A DNA stretch of 64,000 bases, taken from the NCBI GenBank assembly GCA_003024785.1, contig PUQB01000482.1, forward strand, positions 78,308 to 142,307. The letters run 5' to 3'. The position numbers and the translations under genes are program-made. The notes below the pieces were generated by a model, which searched no databases, had not been told where the DNA came from, and saw only the letters and a list, made by a program, of their open reading frames with translations. Shown here in pieces: positions 1 through 9,655 of this stretch (positions are counted from its first letter, which is position 1; each line of letters begins with the position of its first letter). Origin of the DNA: Selaginella tamariscina (Eukaryota; Streptophyta; Lycopodiopsida; Selaginellales; Selaginellaceae).

Positions 1-1090
1 TTGTGATCCGTAAGAACTTGTACAGGATGGCAGCACCTTCCAGGAAATGCCGCCACTCCTCGAACGAATCCACAATGGCCTTGAGTTCCTTGTCATGAAT
101 CTCGTAATTGATCTCCGCCGAAAGGAACTTACGAGAGTGAAAAGCTACAGGATGAAGCAACTTGTCTTCTCCAACTTGTGATAGGACGGATCCTACTGCA
201 AAATCCGAGGCATCTGCTTCAACGAAGAAAGGACGAGAAGGATCAGGATGTGCTAAAATCGGAGCTGTCGTGAAGGTGTCCTTGAGTGTTGTGAATGCAT
301 GTTCCGCCTTGTCGGACCAAGAGAAAACCTTGTGCGCTTGGTGAGTTCCGTGAGTGGAAGTACACGCTTGGAGAAGTCCTGTATGAACCGCCTGTAGAAG
401 TTTGCAAAGCCAAGGAAACATTGTACATCTCGTACAGACTTGGGCCTCTCCCACTCCACGATGGTCTTCACCTTGTGCATGTCCATGGAAACGCCAGCAG
501 GAGAGACGATGTAGCCCAAGAACTCCACAGAATCCCTATCGAAAAAACACTTCTCCAACTTCGCATACAGGCCATGCTCGCGAAGCCGCTGTAGAACTAA
601 TCGTACATGCTTGTCATGTGCCTCCTGGTCCTTGGAGAAAATCAAATGTCGTCGAGGTAAATCACCACAAACTGGTCCAAAAGTCACGAAAAATGTCGTT
701 TACCTGTTTGTTGGAACACGGCTAGGGCAATTGGTAAGGCCGAAAGGCATCACCGTGTACTCGAAGTGTCCATACCTTGTACGAAAGGCAGTCTTCCACT
801 CATCGCCTGGACGAATCCGTACAAGGTTGTAGGCCCCTCGTAAGTCGATCTTCGTGAACACCTTTGCTCCTCGCAGCCGATCGAGAAGTTCCGGGATCAA
901 TGGCAACGGGTACCGATTCCGATGGTGACTTGATTCAAACCCCTGTAGTCCACAACCAAACGTAAACTCCCATCCTTCTTCTTGACAAAGAAATAGGCGC
1001 TCCTGCAGGGGACTTTGAGTGACGAATGAAGCCGGATGCCAAGTTGTCCTCGATGTACTCGAAGAACCTCCAACTCTGTGGGTGACAATG
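1..1090 (-). pseudogene. reverse transcriptase / RNase H of chromovirus copy 1 (partial)
   Basis: Minus-strand fragments give RT motifs in order: [20 protein letters not shown] (897-1088), [15 protein letters not shown] (700-906), then [15 protein letters not shown] and [18 protein letters not shown] of the RT connection and RNase H (253-687). The YLDD region is broken by frameshifts between 640 and 720. The window starts within RNase H. The intact form of the same domains can be read in copy 2. Confidence 0.85.
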
Positions 1091-1190
1091 CATAAATCGG
1101 TCCGAACGGTGGAGTCTTTCCTGCAAGATCAATAGGACAGTCGTAGGACCTGTGAACAGGAAGAACAGCCTTGTGCTTGTCAAAAACGTC

Positions 1191-2160
1191 CTAAAGAGTG
1201 ATACTTGGATGGTAGGGAAGAAGGAGGAGAAGGAAAGAAGCAGGAGAAGGAGATTGAAAAACAGGAGAGTCAGACACAGGAAAGGTAGAAGAGGACGTAG
1301 GAGTTACTTGAAAGGCAAAAAGGTGGAAAGGAGCAGGATCAGTGGCAAGTTCATGCATGGTAGTGGTAAGAACTCGGAGAGGAGAAGGAGGGAGCTGTGA
1401 CTGAAAAAGAGGAAGGATCTTGGGGGGTGGAACAGAAAAGAGTAACAAAAGAGGCAGGATTGGGAGAAACAGATGTGGATGTTGAAAGTGTACAGGATTG
1501 GAAGAATCCTGTACAGAAGTCCGTGGATGCACAGGAGTGAGGAGAGCCTGTGAGTGTGCTGACGAACCAACAGGAGGTGGATCCTGTTGAGGAGGAACCT
1601 TCGACACTGATACAGGATTGGAAGAACCCTGTACAGGAATCCGCAAACTTACAGGAGTGGAGAGAGCCTGCGGATGTGCTGAGGAACTGACATGAGGTGA
1701 ATCCTGTCGAGAGGAGTCTTCAACACTGGTACAGGAACAGGCACGGTCAATCCTGTAGCTTGTACTGCCTCAGACACCAAGGATGTATCCTGCACGCAGG
1801 AAGGTACAGGATTGATCCTGGCTGCTGGAGAGGAAAACGTGAGCGTCCTAGACCTCCAGTCGATCTGCGGATTTGCAACAACGAACCATGGCATGCCAAA
1901 AATGATGGGAGTCGACCGAGTCTTGATCAAGTTGAAGGAAATCGAACAGTTGAATGCACCATGATTGCAAGAGAGAGGTGTGGTAGCGTGGGTAACTGCG
2001 CCAGAAGCAATCAAACGACCATCGGCCACCTCTACAGAACTGCACGCTTCAACTTCACCACCGGAATGCCATGCTGAGCTGCAAAAGTGTCATCCATGAA
2101 ACATGCATTTGCACCAGTGTCTAACAGGGCAAACTCCTTGAGCTCTCGTTATTGAGGCGA
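1191..2160 (-). pseudogene. protease and linker of chromovirus copy 1
   Basis: Remnant of the aspartic protease domain that follows Gag. The stretch around 1649-2029 includes ADGRLIASGAVTHATTPL and the later IIFGMPWF strand. Copy 2 carries the catalytic DTGA at the equivalent place. Downstream is a low-complexity linker rich in Pro, Ser and Val, encoded by repeated CAGGAT/ATCCTG words, then the approach to reverse transcriptase. There are several frame breaks. The linker is unusual for the family in length and composition and appears to have grown from the same short word that fills the LTRs. Confidence 0.7.
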
Positions 2161-2218
2161 ATGTGTACAGGAAACTTGAGTGATGGAATGGTATGAGCAG
2201 CACCAATGGAGCCTGCAC

Positions 2219-3214
2219 CTACGTCCAACTTCGGCTCCTAGACGAAGTGGACATTGAAGTTTTCCGACTGAACTTCAGCTTCGGCTTCACGCGTCTTGAA
2301 CTTTCTGGCTTTATTAGGACATTCCGCCACCTTGTGTCCTGCTCACCACAATACAAGCATAGGTTCTCACCCCGACGACGTTGCTTCTCAGCAGTTGAAA
2401 GTGGGCCACGCTTGGATTTGTTAACCTCCATAGGAACTGCTTCAGAAGGTGTCGTAGGAACATGTGCTACGGCTACAGGATTGGTTGGCAGGAACTGCTG
2501 ACGGAATTTTTCTTGACGGCGCTCGAACAAACAGTTGTCGCAACGAATGGCTTGTTGCATGATCTCCGCTAACGTTTGAGCATCCGGTAATGTAAGGAGA
2601 AGGTCCTTCACATCATCCCTCAGCCCAAAACGGAAGTGTTCGATCAATGCAGTCTTGTCCCATGGAATGTTCGTGCACAATTGCTGAAATTCGGATGCAT
2701 AAACGGAAGCTGGTCTGGATCCTTGTGTGAGCTTCCGTAACTTCATGCATGCAGAACGGTACTTATCGGGATCTCCAAAATAGGCTTCAAAGGACAGCCA
2801 CGAAACCTTCAAAGTCTTCCATCAATGGGTGTCACGCTCCAGCAAGGGAGCAACCCAAGCTCGTGGAGATCCACTTAGTAAGGATGCCAAAAGGCCAACC
2901 TTTTGTGCATCCGTCGAGTAGCGGCATGGTTGCATGTGGATCAAGAGTTGGATCTGATTCAGGAAACCTTGAAAATCGGTGCGATTGCCACTGAACTTTT
3001 TTGGCATGCTGATCTTCGGCTCCGAAGAAAAGTTCGATGGAGAGGAAACCACCGATGCTTGAGAGAGAGCCTGCGCAGCAGCCTTGGAGGATGCGTCAGC
3101 AGCTGCATGCGCCACATTGGTGGAACCTTGCAAATCCGTGACCACTTGGCGCAAAGTGGCCAGCTTGTGAAGCAACATTTGGTGCTCGCGTTGAAAGTGC
3201 TCAAAATCGGCCAT
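2219..3214 (-). pseudogene. gag of chromovirus copy 1
   Basis: Retrotransposon capsid gene. The start is taken at the methionine of MADFEHFQREHQ, near 3214, because the same start is kept in copy 2. The first ORF (2822-3214) carries a helical N-terminus and the KKFSGNRTDFQGFLNQI block typical of Ty3/gypsy Gag. The second (2219-2812) has the conserved capsid C-terminal part, with GDPDKYRSACMKL and LIEHFRFGLRDDVKDLLL, followed by a basic stretch and a CCHC knuckle starting CLYCG. A frame change near 2815 separates the two ORFs, and another disrupts the zinc knuckle near 2340. It probably makes no intact Gag. Family assignment is firm; functionality is doubtful. Confidence 0.85.
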
Positions 3215-3313
3215 GATCTATGAAAGAAAAACAAAAGAGGAAAACGAAGGAAGAAAACCAAGGAAAAAAAAGTAATTAGGAATCGGAAGCTATGGAAGCA
3301 GTTATTATCAAAC

Positions 3314-3860
3314 TGTCAAGCCACGATCCAGGAACTAGGAAGAGAGCAGGATTCCAAAAACAGGAAGGCTTGACTCAGGAACAGGACTGAGAGTAAGACC
3401 AGGCATAGGACAGGATCCAGGAGCTAGACAGGAACAGATAGGATTCGGGAGCAAGACAGGAAGGCGTAGGACCGGATCCAGAAACAAGACAGGAACAAGG
3501 CAGGATCCGGAGCAAGACAGAAGTAGGAGGCAAAGAGTAAGACAAGAACAAAACAAGAACAATCGTAGAATGACTGGTGTTGATAGTAACTGATTGTACA
3601 ACAATTAGGTCGGAGCTTTTATGCTCACAACTCCAAGCTAATCTGGTCATGAGTCTAATCTAGTCATGAGCTAAGAATAGTGTCCCTTATCCTCTAGGCA
3701 TATCCTGTAGCATATCCTATATGGCATATCCTATAGGAATATCCTATAGGTATATCCTGTAGGAATATCTGCAGGCATATCCTGTAACCCGTATCCTGTA
3801 TCCGAAATCCTGCATCCTGTATCCTGTATCCGGAATCCTGTTCCTGTATCGGTTGTGACA
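3314..3860 (-). repeat. LTR shared by the two tandem chromoviruses
   Basis: A 547-bp LTR in minus orientation. On the minus strand it begins TGTCACAACC and ends GGCTTGACA, obeying the TG...CA rule. It is collinear with the LTRs at 8915-9471 and 27990-28521. The U3 side (3690-3860) consists almost wholly of repeats of the word ATCCTGTA and variants. A purine-rich tract, AGGGAGGAGGTGC on the minus strand, abuts it at 3861 and is the likely polypurine tract of copy 2. Confidence 0.9.
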
Positions 3861-3871
3861 GCACCTCCTCC

Positions 3872-4312
3872 CTAAGGACGAGTTTCACGAGTCTTAGGAC
3901 CTGGTTTAGCAGGATAATGCCGATGGAAGGCAGCAACTTTGGAAGAAGCATGGAGTAAGTTGGATGCAGGTTCCCAAGTGCGATCAGTAGGCAAATAACC
4001 TTTCCAATCCACCAAGTATTGAAGTTGGCGGCAATGAAGACGAGAATCAAGAATGGCTGCAACTTCGTACTCAGGTCCACCAGCAATGACCACAGGAGGG
4101 GGAGGAGAAGAAGCACGACCAGGAAGAGAAGAAGGATGATACGGCTCCAACAAGGAGGTGTGAAACACAGGATGAAGTTTCACCGTAGATGGTAACTCGA
4201 GTCGGAAAGCTATAGGATTAACCTCCGCCACAATCCTGTAAGGGCCCAATCGTTGAAAATCTAACTTAGAAGAAGGCCTGTTGGTGCGAATGTGTCGACG
4301 AAGAAGCCACAC
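3872..4312 (-). pseudogene. integrase C-terminus and chromodomain, copy 2
   Basis: A 146-residue ORF. Its N-terminal half is the GPY/F-type integrase tail (KLDFQRLGPYRIVAEVNPIA, then KLHPVFHTSLLEPY). Its C-terminal part is a chromodomain, with YLVDWKGYLPTDRTWEP followed by a helical end. Chromodomains of plant chromoviruses are thought to steer insertion into heterochromatin. The ORF ends about 10 bases before the polypurine tract. This domain itself is unbroken, though upstream frameshifts detach it from the rest of the polyprotein. Confidence 0.9.
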
Positions 4313-4417
4313 GAGATCGCCAATCTTATATGCAGGTGCCGGTTGATGGTGAGCATCAGCATGATGCTTATATCGCTCCTGTGCCTGCTAAAGATGAACC
4401 TGGAGATCATCCTGTAC

Positions 4418-5280
4418 CTAACAAAGATGCTGGAGACGATCTTGTACTGCAGGAGCGGAAGAAGGAGAAGCAAGAGGAGTAAAGTCAAAACGTGGATGGT
4501 GACCTGTAAGAGTAAAGAAAGGTGTCTGGCCTGTAGATGCGTGAATGGAGTTGTTGTAGGCAAACTCCGCCATAGGAAGAAGGTCCAACCAATTATCCTG
4601 TTGGTAACTGATGAAGCAGCGAAGATATTGCTTCAAGGTCTGAATTGTGCGTTCTGATTGCCCATCAGTTTATGGGTGATATCCTGAAGAAAGATCTGCT
4701 TTAACCTGTAAACTCCGGAGAAGCTCTCGTCAAAACTTGGACATGAATTATGGACCTCGATCAGAAACAATGCTCTCAGGAAAACCATGGTGTCGGAACA
4801 CTTCGCGGATCACCAACTCAGCATTGTCTGGCCTGTAGTAGTCTTGTTACATGGTAGGAAATGAGCATGTTTGGTGAAACGGTCAACCACCACAAGAACT
4901 GCATCAAATCCGCGAGAAGGAGGAAGATCTGTGAGGAAATCCATAGAAATGGATCTCTAAGGAGCAGAAGGAACAGGAAGAGGACGAAGAAGACCAGAGG
5001 GTGCATGACGAGCATCTTCGACCTGTTGCAGGTGTCACAACTTCGTACAAACCTTTCCCACAAAACCTCACAACCCAGGCCACCAATAGTTGCGAGTCAC
5101 CAACTAACTGTCTTGGCCACACCAAAATGTCCTGTAGCCGGGGTATCATGACAATCCTGTACCACACGAGTCCTGCAAACCAACAGGAACGTACAGGAGA
5201 CCTTCCCGGTACAGGAGTCCATCCTGTATGGTGAACAGGTGTAGTCTGGACGGGAACTGGAGGAAGAGGAACTTGCAACG
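4418..5280 (-). pseudogene. integrase core, copy 2
   Basis: Minus-strand fragments cover the zinc-binding region (around 5097-5330, HDTPATGHFGVAKTV and then CDTCNRSK at 4818-5063), a weakly readable catalytic core, and the end of the core in 4418-4636 (MKQYLRCFISYQQDNWLDLL, FAYNNSIHASTGQTPF), typical of plant gypsy integrases. At least three frame changes and stops interrupt it, so the D,D,E core cannot be followed as one frame. Confidence 0.8.
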
Positions 5281-6138
5281 TCAGGATGAATGTGTGAGAA
5301 CACATTCTTTGCCAAGTCGTCTGTAGCCAACTGCGAACGGATGTCCTGTAGGAGTGTTGAATTGCTGGAGCCTGATGAACCTGTAGTGCCGCAAGCCGGA
5401 ATCGATCAGGACCCAACAACACTTGCTTTGACAGTCAAATGCAGGATCGCCCGGGCTTGGTGCAAGGTAAGAGCGCCTAGACAATGCGTCCGCCTTGCCA
5501 TTCCGAAAACCGGGCCTGTAGACGATGACGAAGTCAAAACGTGATAGGAACTCCGCCCACCTAGCCTGTCGCCGACTGAGAACTCGAGCCGTTTGAAAGT
5601 ACTCCAGGTTCTTGTGATCCGTAAGAACTTGTACAGGATGCAGCACCTTCCAGGAAATGCCGCCACTCCTCAAACGAATCCACAATGGCCTTGAGTTCCT
5701 TGTCATGAATCTCGTAATTGATCTCCGCCGAAGGAACTTACGAGAGTGAAAAGCTACAGGATGAAGCAACTTGTCTTCTCCAACTTGTGATAGGACGGAT
5801 CCTACTGCAAAATCCGAGGCATCTGCTTCAACGAAGAAAGGACGAGAAGGATCAGGATGTGCTAAAATCGGAGCTGTCGTGAAGGTGTCCTTGAGTGTTG
5901 TGAATGCATGTTCCGCCTTGTCGGACCAAGAGAAAACCTCTGTGCGCTTGGTGAGTTCCGTGAGTGGAAGTACACGCTTGGAGAAGTCCTGTATGAACCG
6001 CCTGTAGAAGTTTGCAAAGCCAAGGAAACATTGTACATCTCGTACAGACTTGGGCCTCTCCCACTCCACGATGGTCTTCACCTTGTGCATGTCCATGGAA
6101 ACGCCAGCAGGAGAGACGATGTAGCCCAAGAACTCCAC
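5281..6138 (-). pseudogene. RT connection and RNase H, copy 2
   Basis: A 285-residue uninterrupted ORF. It starts at the RT thumb ([20 protein letters not shown]), continues through [20 protein letters not shown] and into the RNase H fold, with the first catalytic Asp in [17 protein letters not shown] and the later [10 protein letters not shown] and KADALSRR blocks. The block between the two (after SRKFLRRRS) is frameshifted, losing the usual NYEIHDKEL sequence. RNase H removes the RNA strand during reverse transcription. Confidence 0.85.
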
Positions 6139-6700
6139 AGAATCCCTATCGAAAAAAACTTCTCCAACTTCGCATACAGGCCATGCTCGCGAAGCCGCTG
6201 TAGAACCAATCGTACATGCTTGTCATGTGCCGCCTGGTCCTTGGAGAAAATCAAAATGTCGTCGAGGTAGATCACCACAAACTGGTCCAAGAAGTCACGA
6301 AAGATGTCGTTCACCATGTGTTGGAACACGGCTGGGGCATTGGTAAGGCCGAAAGGCATCACCGTGTACTCGAAGTGTCCATACCTTGTACGAAAGGCAG
6401 TCTTCCACTCATCGCCGGACGAATCCGTACAAGGTTGTAGGCCCCTCGTAAGTCGATCTTCGTGAACACCTTTGCTCCTCGCAGCCGATCGAGAAGTTCC
6501 GGGATCAATGGCAACGGGTACCGATTCCGAATGGTGACTTGATTCAAACCCCTGTAGTCCACAACCAAACGTAAACTCCCATCCTTCTTCTTGACAAAGA
6601 AGATAGGCGCTCCTGCAGGGGACTTTGAGTGACGAATGAAGCCGGATGCCAAGTTGTCCTCGATGTACTGACGAAGAACCTCCAACTCTGTGGGTGACAA
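6078..6700 (-). pseudogene. reverse transcriptase, copy 2
   Basis: Two overlapping frames hold a nearly complete RT palm. ORF 6359-6700 has [34 protein letters not shown] and [18 protein letters not shown] 6078-6362 has [19 protein letters not shown] and the catalytic [15 protein letters not shown] single-base shift near 6415 (a missing base against copy 1 at the CGCC(T)GG site) separates them. The YLDD active site and the primer-grip region are intact. Confidence 0.88.
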
Positions 6701-6719
6701 TGCATAAATCGGTCCGAAC

Positions 6720-7844
6720 GGTGGAGTCTTTCCTTCTGCAAGATCAATAGGACAGTCGTAGGACCTGTGAACAGGAAGAACTGCAGCCTTGTGCTTGTCA
6801 AAAACGTCCTTAAAGGTGATACTTGGATGGTAGGGAAGAAGGAGGAGAAAAGAAGGAGAGGAGAAGGAGATTGAAAAACAGGAGAGTCAGACACAGGAAA
6901 GGTAGAAGAGGACGTAGGAGTTACTTGAAAGGCAAAAAGGTGGAAAGGAGCAGGATCAGTGGTAAGTTCATGCATGGTAGTGGTAAGAACTCGGAGAGGA
7001 GAAGGAGGGAGCTGTGACTGAAAAAGAGGAAGGATCTTGGGGGTGGAACAGAACAGAGTAACAAAGAGGCAGGATTGGGAGAAACCTGTGTGGATGTTGA
7101 CAGTGTACAGGATTGGAAGAATCCTGTACAGAAGTCCGTGGTTGCACAGGAGTGAGGGAGCCTGTGAGTGTGCTGACGAACCAACAGGAGGTGGATCCTG
7201 TTGAGGAGGAACCTTCGACACTGATACAGGATTGGAAGAACCCTGTACAGGAATCCGCAAACTTACAGGAGTGGAGAGAGCCTGCGGATGTGCTGAGGAA
7301 CTGACATGAGGTGAATCCTGTCGAGGAGGAGTCTTCAACACTGGTACAGGAACAGGCACGGTCAATCCTGTAGCTTGTACTGCCTCAGACACCAAGGATG
7401 TATCCTGCACGCAGGAAGGTACAGGATTGATCCTGGCTGCTGGAGAGGAAAACGTGAGCGTCCTAGACCTCCAGTCGATCTGCGGATTTGCAACAACGAA
7501 CCATGGCATGCCAAAAATGATGGGAGTCGACCGAGTCTTGATCAAGTTGAAGGAAATTGAACAGTTGAATGCCCATGACTGCAAGAGAGAGGTGTGGTAG
7601 CGTGGGTAACTGCGCCAGAAGCAATCAAACGACCATCGGCCACCTCTACAGGAACTGCACGCTTCAACTTCACCACCGGAATGCCATGCTGAGCTGCAAA
7701 AGTGTCATCCATGAAACATGCATTTGCACCAGTGTCTAACAGGGCAAACTCCTTGAGCTCTCGATTATTGAGGCGAATGTGTACAGGAAACTTGAGTGAT
7801 GGAATGGTATGAGCAGCACCAATGGAGCCTGCACCTACGTCCAA
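6720..7844 (-). pseudogene. protease and Pro/Ser-rich linker, copy 2
   Basis: ORF 7542-7844 gives the retropepsin domain with catalytic FALLDTGANACFMD and the following strands down to ASGAVTHATTPLSC. After a frame change the ORF 6544-7584 carries IIFGMPWFVVANPQIDWRSR, the end of the protease, then about 150 residues of low-complexity Ser/Pro/Val sequence with repeated SSAHSQA and SSNPVSVSKVP-like units, and then runs toward RT. The linker repeats are visible in the DNA as CAGGATTGGAAGAA/CCTGTACAGGA-type words. Confidence 0.78.
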
Positions 7845-8824
7845 CTTCGCGGCTCCTAGACGAAGTGGACATTGAAGTTTTCCGACTGAACTTCAGCTTC
7901 GGCTTCACGCGTCTTGAACTTTCTGGCTTTATTAGGACATTCCGCCACCTTGTGTCCTGCTGCACCACAATACAAGCAAGGTTCTCACCCGACGACGTTG
8001 CTTCTCAGCAGTTGAAAGTGGGCCACGCTTGGATTTGTTAACCTCCATAGGAACTGCTCCAGAAGGTGTCGTAGGAACATGTGCTACGGCTACAGGATTG
8101 GTTGGCAGGAACTGCTGACGGATTTTTCCTGACGGCGCTCGAACAAACGGTTGTCGCAACGAACGGCTGTTGCATGATCTCCGCTAACGTTTGAGCATCC
8201 GGTAACGTAAGGAGAAGGTCCTTCACGTCATCCCTCAGCCCAAAACGGAAAGTGTTCGATCAATGCAGTCTCGTCCCATGGAATGTTCGTGCAAATTGCT
8301 GAAATTCGGATGCATAAACGGAAGCTGGTCGGATCCTTGTGAGCTTCCGTAACTTCGTGCATGCAGAACGGTACTTATCAGGATCTCCAAAACAGGCTTC
8401 AAAGGCAGCCACGAAACCTTCAAAATCTCTCCATCAATGGGTCGTCACGCTCCAGCAAGGGGCAACCCAAGCCGTGGAGATCCACTTAGTAAGGATGCCA
8501 AAAGGCCAACCTTTTGTGCATCAGTCGAGTAGCGGCGTGGTTGCATGCGGATCAAGAGCCGGATCTGATTCAGGAAACCTTGGAAATCGGCACGATTGCC
8601 ACTGAACTTCTCTGGCATGCTGATCTTCGGCTCCGAAGAAAAGTTCGATGAAGAGGGAACCACCGATGCCTGAGAGAGAGCCTGCGCAGCAGCCTTGGAG
8701 GATGCATCAGCAGCTGCATGTGCCGCATGGTGGAACCTTGCAGATCGGTGACCACTTGGCGCAAAGTGGCCAGCTCATGAAGCAACATTTGGTGCTCGCG
8801 TTGAAAGTGCTCAAAATCAGCCAT
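7768..8824 (-). pseudogene. gag of chromovirus copy 2
   Basis: Start at the methionine of MADFEHFQREHQMLLHEL (8824). The order is an N-terminal helical part, the KFSGNRADFQGFLNQIRLLI block (8445-8663), the capsid C-terminal part (8038-8423), and a CCHC knuckle around 7960 that can only be read by changing frame. At least five frame changes relative to copy 1 are seen, including near 8100, 8160, 8250 and 8440. It has the same organisation as gag in copy 1. Confidence 0.82.
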
Positions 8825-8914
8825 GATCTTAGAAAGAAAAAAGGAGAAAAGAAGGAAAAGAATCAAGGAAAAAAAGTAGCTGGAAAACGAGCTATGAAGC
8901 AGTTACTATCAAAC

Positions 8915-9471
8915 TGTCAAGCCACGATCCAGGAACCAGGAAGAGAGCAGGATTCCAAGAACAGGAAGGCTTGACTCAGGAACAGGACCGAGAGCAGGAA
9001 CAGGAACAGGACAGGAATCAGGAGCAGACAGGACAGGATAGGATCCGAGCAGACAGGAAGGCAGGAAGGATCCAGGAACAAGACAGGAACAGCAGGATCC
9101 GGAGCAAGACAGGAGCAGGAGGCAAAGAGAAGACAAGAACAAGACAAGACAAGAACAAGAATAATCGTAGAATGACTGGTGTTGATAGTAACTGATTGTA
9201 CAACAATTAGGTCGGAGCTTTTATGCTCACAACTCCAAGCTAATCTAGTCATGAGTCTAATCTAGTCATGAGCTATGAGAGCTAAGAATAGTGTCCCTTA
9301 TCCTCTAGGCATATCCTGTAGCATATCCTATAGGCATATCCTATAGGAATATCCTAGGTATATCCTGTAGCATATCCTGTAACCCGTATCCTGTATCCGA
9401 AATCCTGCATCCTGTATCCTGTATCCGGAATCCTGTATCCTGTATCCTGTATCCTGTATCGGGTTGTGACA
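8915..9471 (-). repeat. 5' LTR of chromovirus copy 2
   Basis: A 557-bp LTR, minus orientation, with TG...CA ends (TGTCACAACC start, GGCTTGACA end on the minus strand). It aligns along its length with 3314-3860. U3 is packed with ATCCTGTA-type repeats, and the R/U5 side has CAGGA-rich repeats on the plus strand (8930-9120). Confidence 0.88.
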
Positions 9472-9655
9472 CATGCATGCAGAGGCTAAGATGAGTCCAC
9501 ATGTCCCTTATCCTCTAGGCATATCCTGTGGCATATCCTGTAGGAATATCCTGCAATCGTATCATGTATCCGGATTCCTGTAGGAATATCCTGTAGAAAT
9601 ATCTTGCAACCCGTATCCTATATCCGGAATCCTGTATCCTATTGGGGTCGTGACA
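9472..9655 (-). repeat. Extra U3-type LTR segment of the same family
   Basis: Directly next to the 8915-9471 LTR is another 184 bp of LTR-like sequence ending GTCGTGACA. Its start (CATGCATGCAGAGGCTAAGATG) matches the solo LTR near 28395-28415, a part the neighbouring LTR lacks. It is therefore the outer part of a related LTR variant, probably left after recombination between different LTRs. The boundary with the old gypsy remnant follows. Confidence 0.7.

Larger units (their letters stand above)
1..3313 (-). mobile_element. Ty3/gypsy chromovirus, copy 1, internal region (truncated by window edge)
   Basis: Read on the minus strand this is gag, protease, then reverse transcriptase and the start of RNase H, cut off at base 1. 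It aligns almost base for base with 5612-8914, which is the same stretch of copy 2. The differences I see are mostly single-base insertions or deletions that break the reading frames. It shares the LTR at 3314-3860 with copy 2: that LTR is the 5' LTR of this copy and the 3' LTR of copy 2. Such an array is expected from unequal recombination between LTRs or from insertion into a pre-existing element. The other LTR of this copy lies outside the window. Confidence 0.9.
3314..9471 (-). mobile_element. Ty3/gypsy chromovirus, copy 2, full length (LTR to LTR)
   Basis: Complete element on the minus strand. The 5' LTR is 8915-9471, the internal region 3861-8914 (about 5.05 kb), the 3' LTR 3314-3860. 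Domain order is gag, protease, RT, RNase H, integrase, chromodomain, which is the order of Ty3/gypsy chromoviruses (Metaviridae-type plant retrotransposons). The coding region is broken by many one-base frame changes. The two LTRs are very similar but differ by several indels, so it is fairly young. It sits in the older gypsy remnant that starts at 9656. Confidence 0.92.

Noticed and set aside
253..725. Plus-strand ORFs opposite the chromovirus RT/RNase H (295-594, 402-725 and their copies at 5908-6270)
   Set aside because: Antisense shadows of the pol gene; the minus frames carry the conserved motifs.
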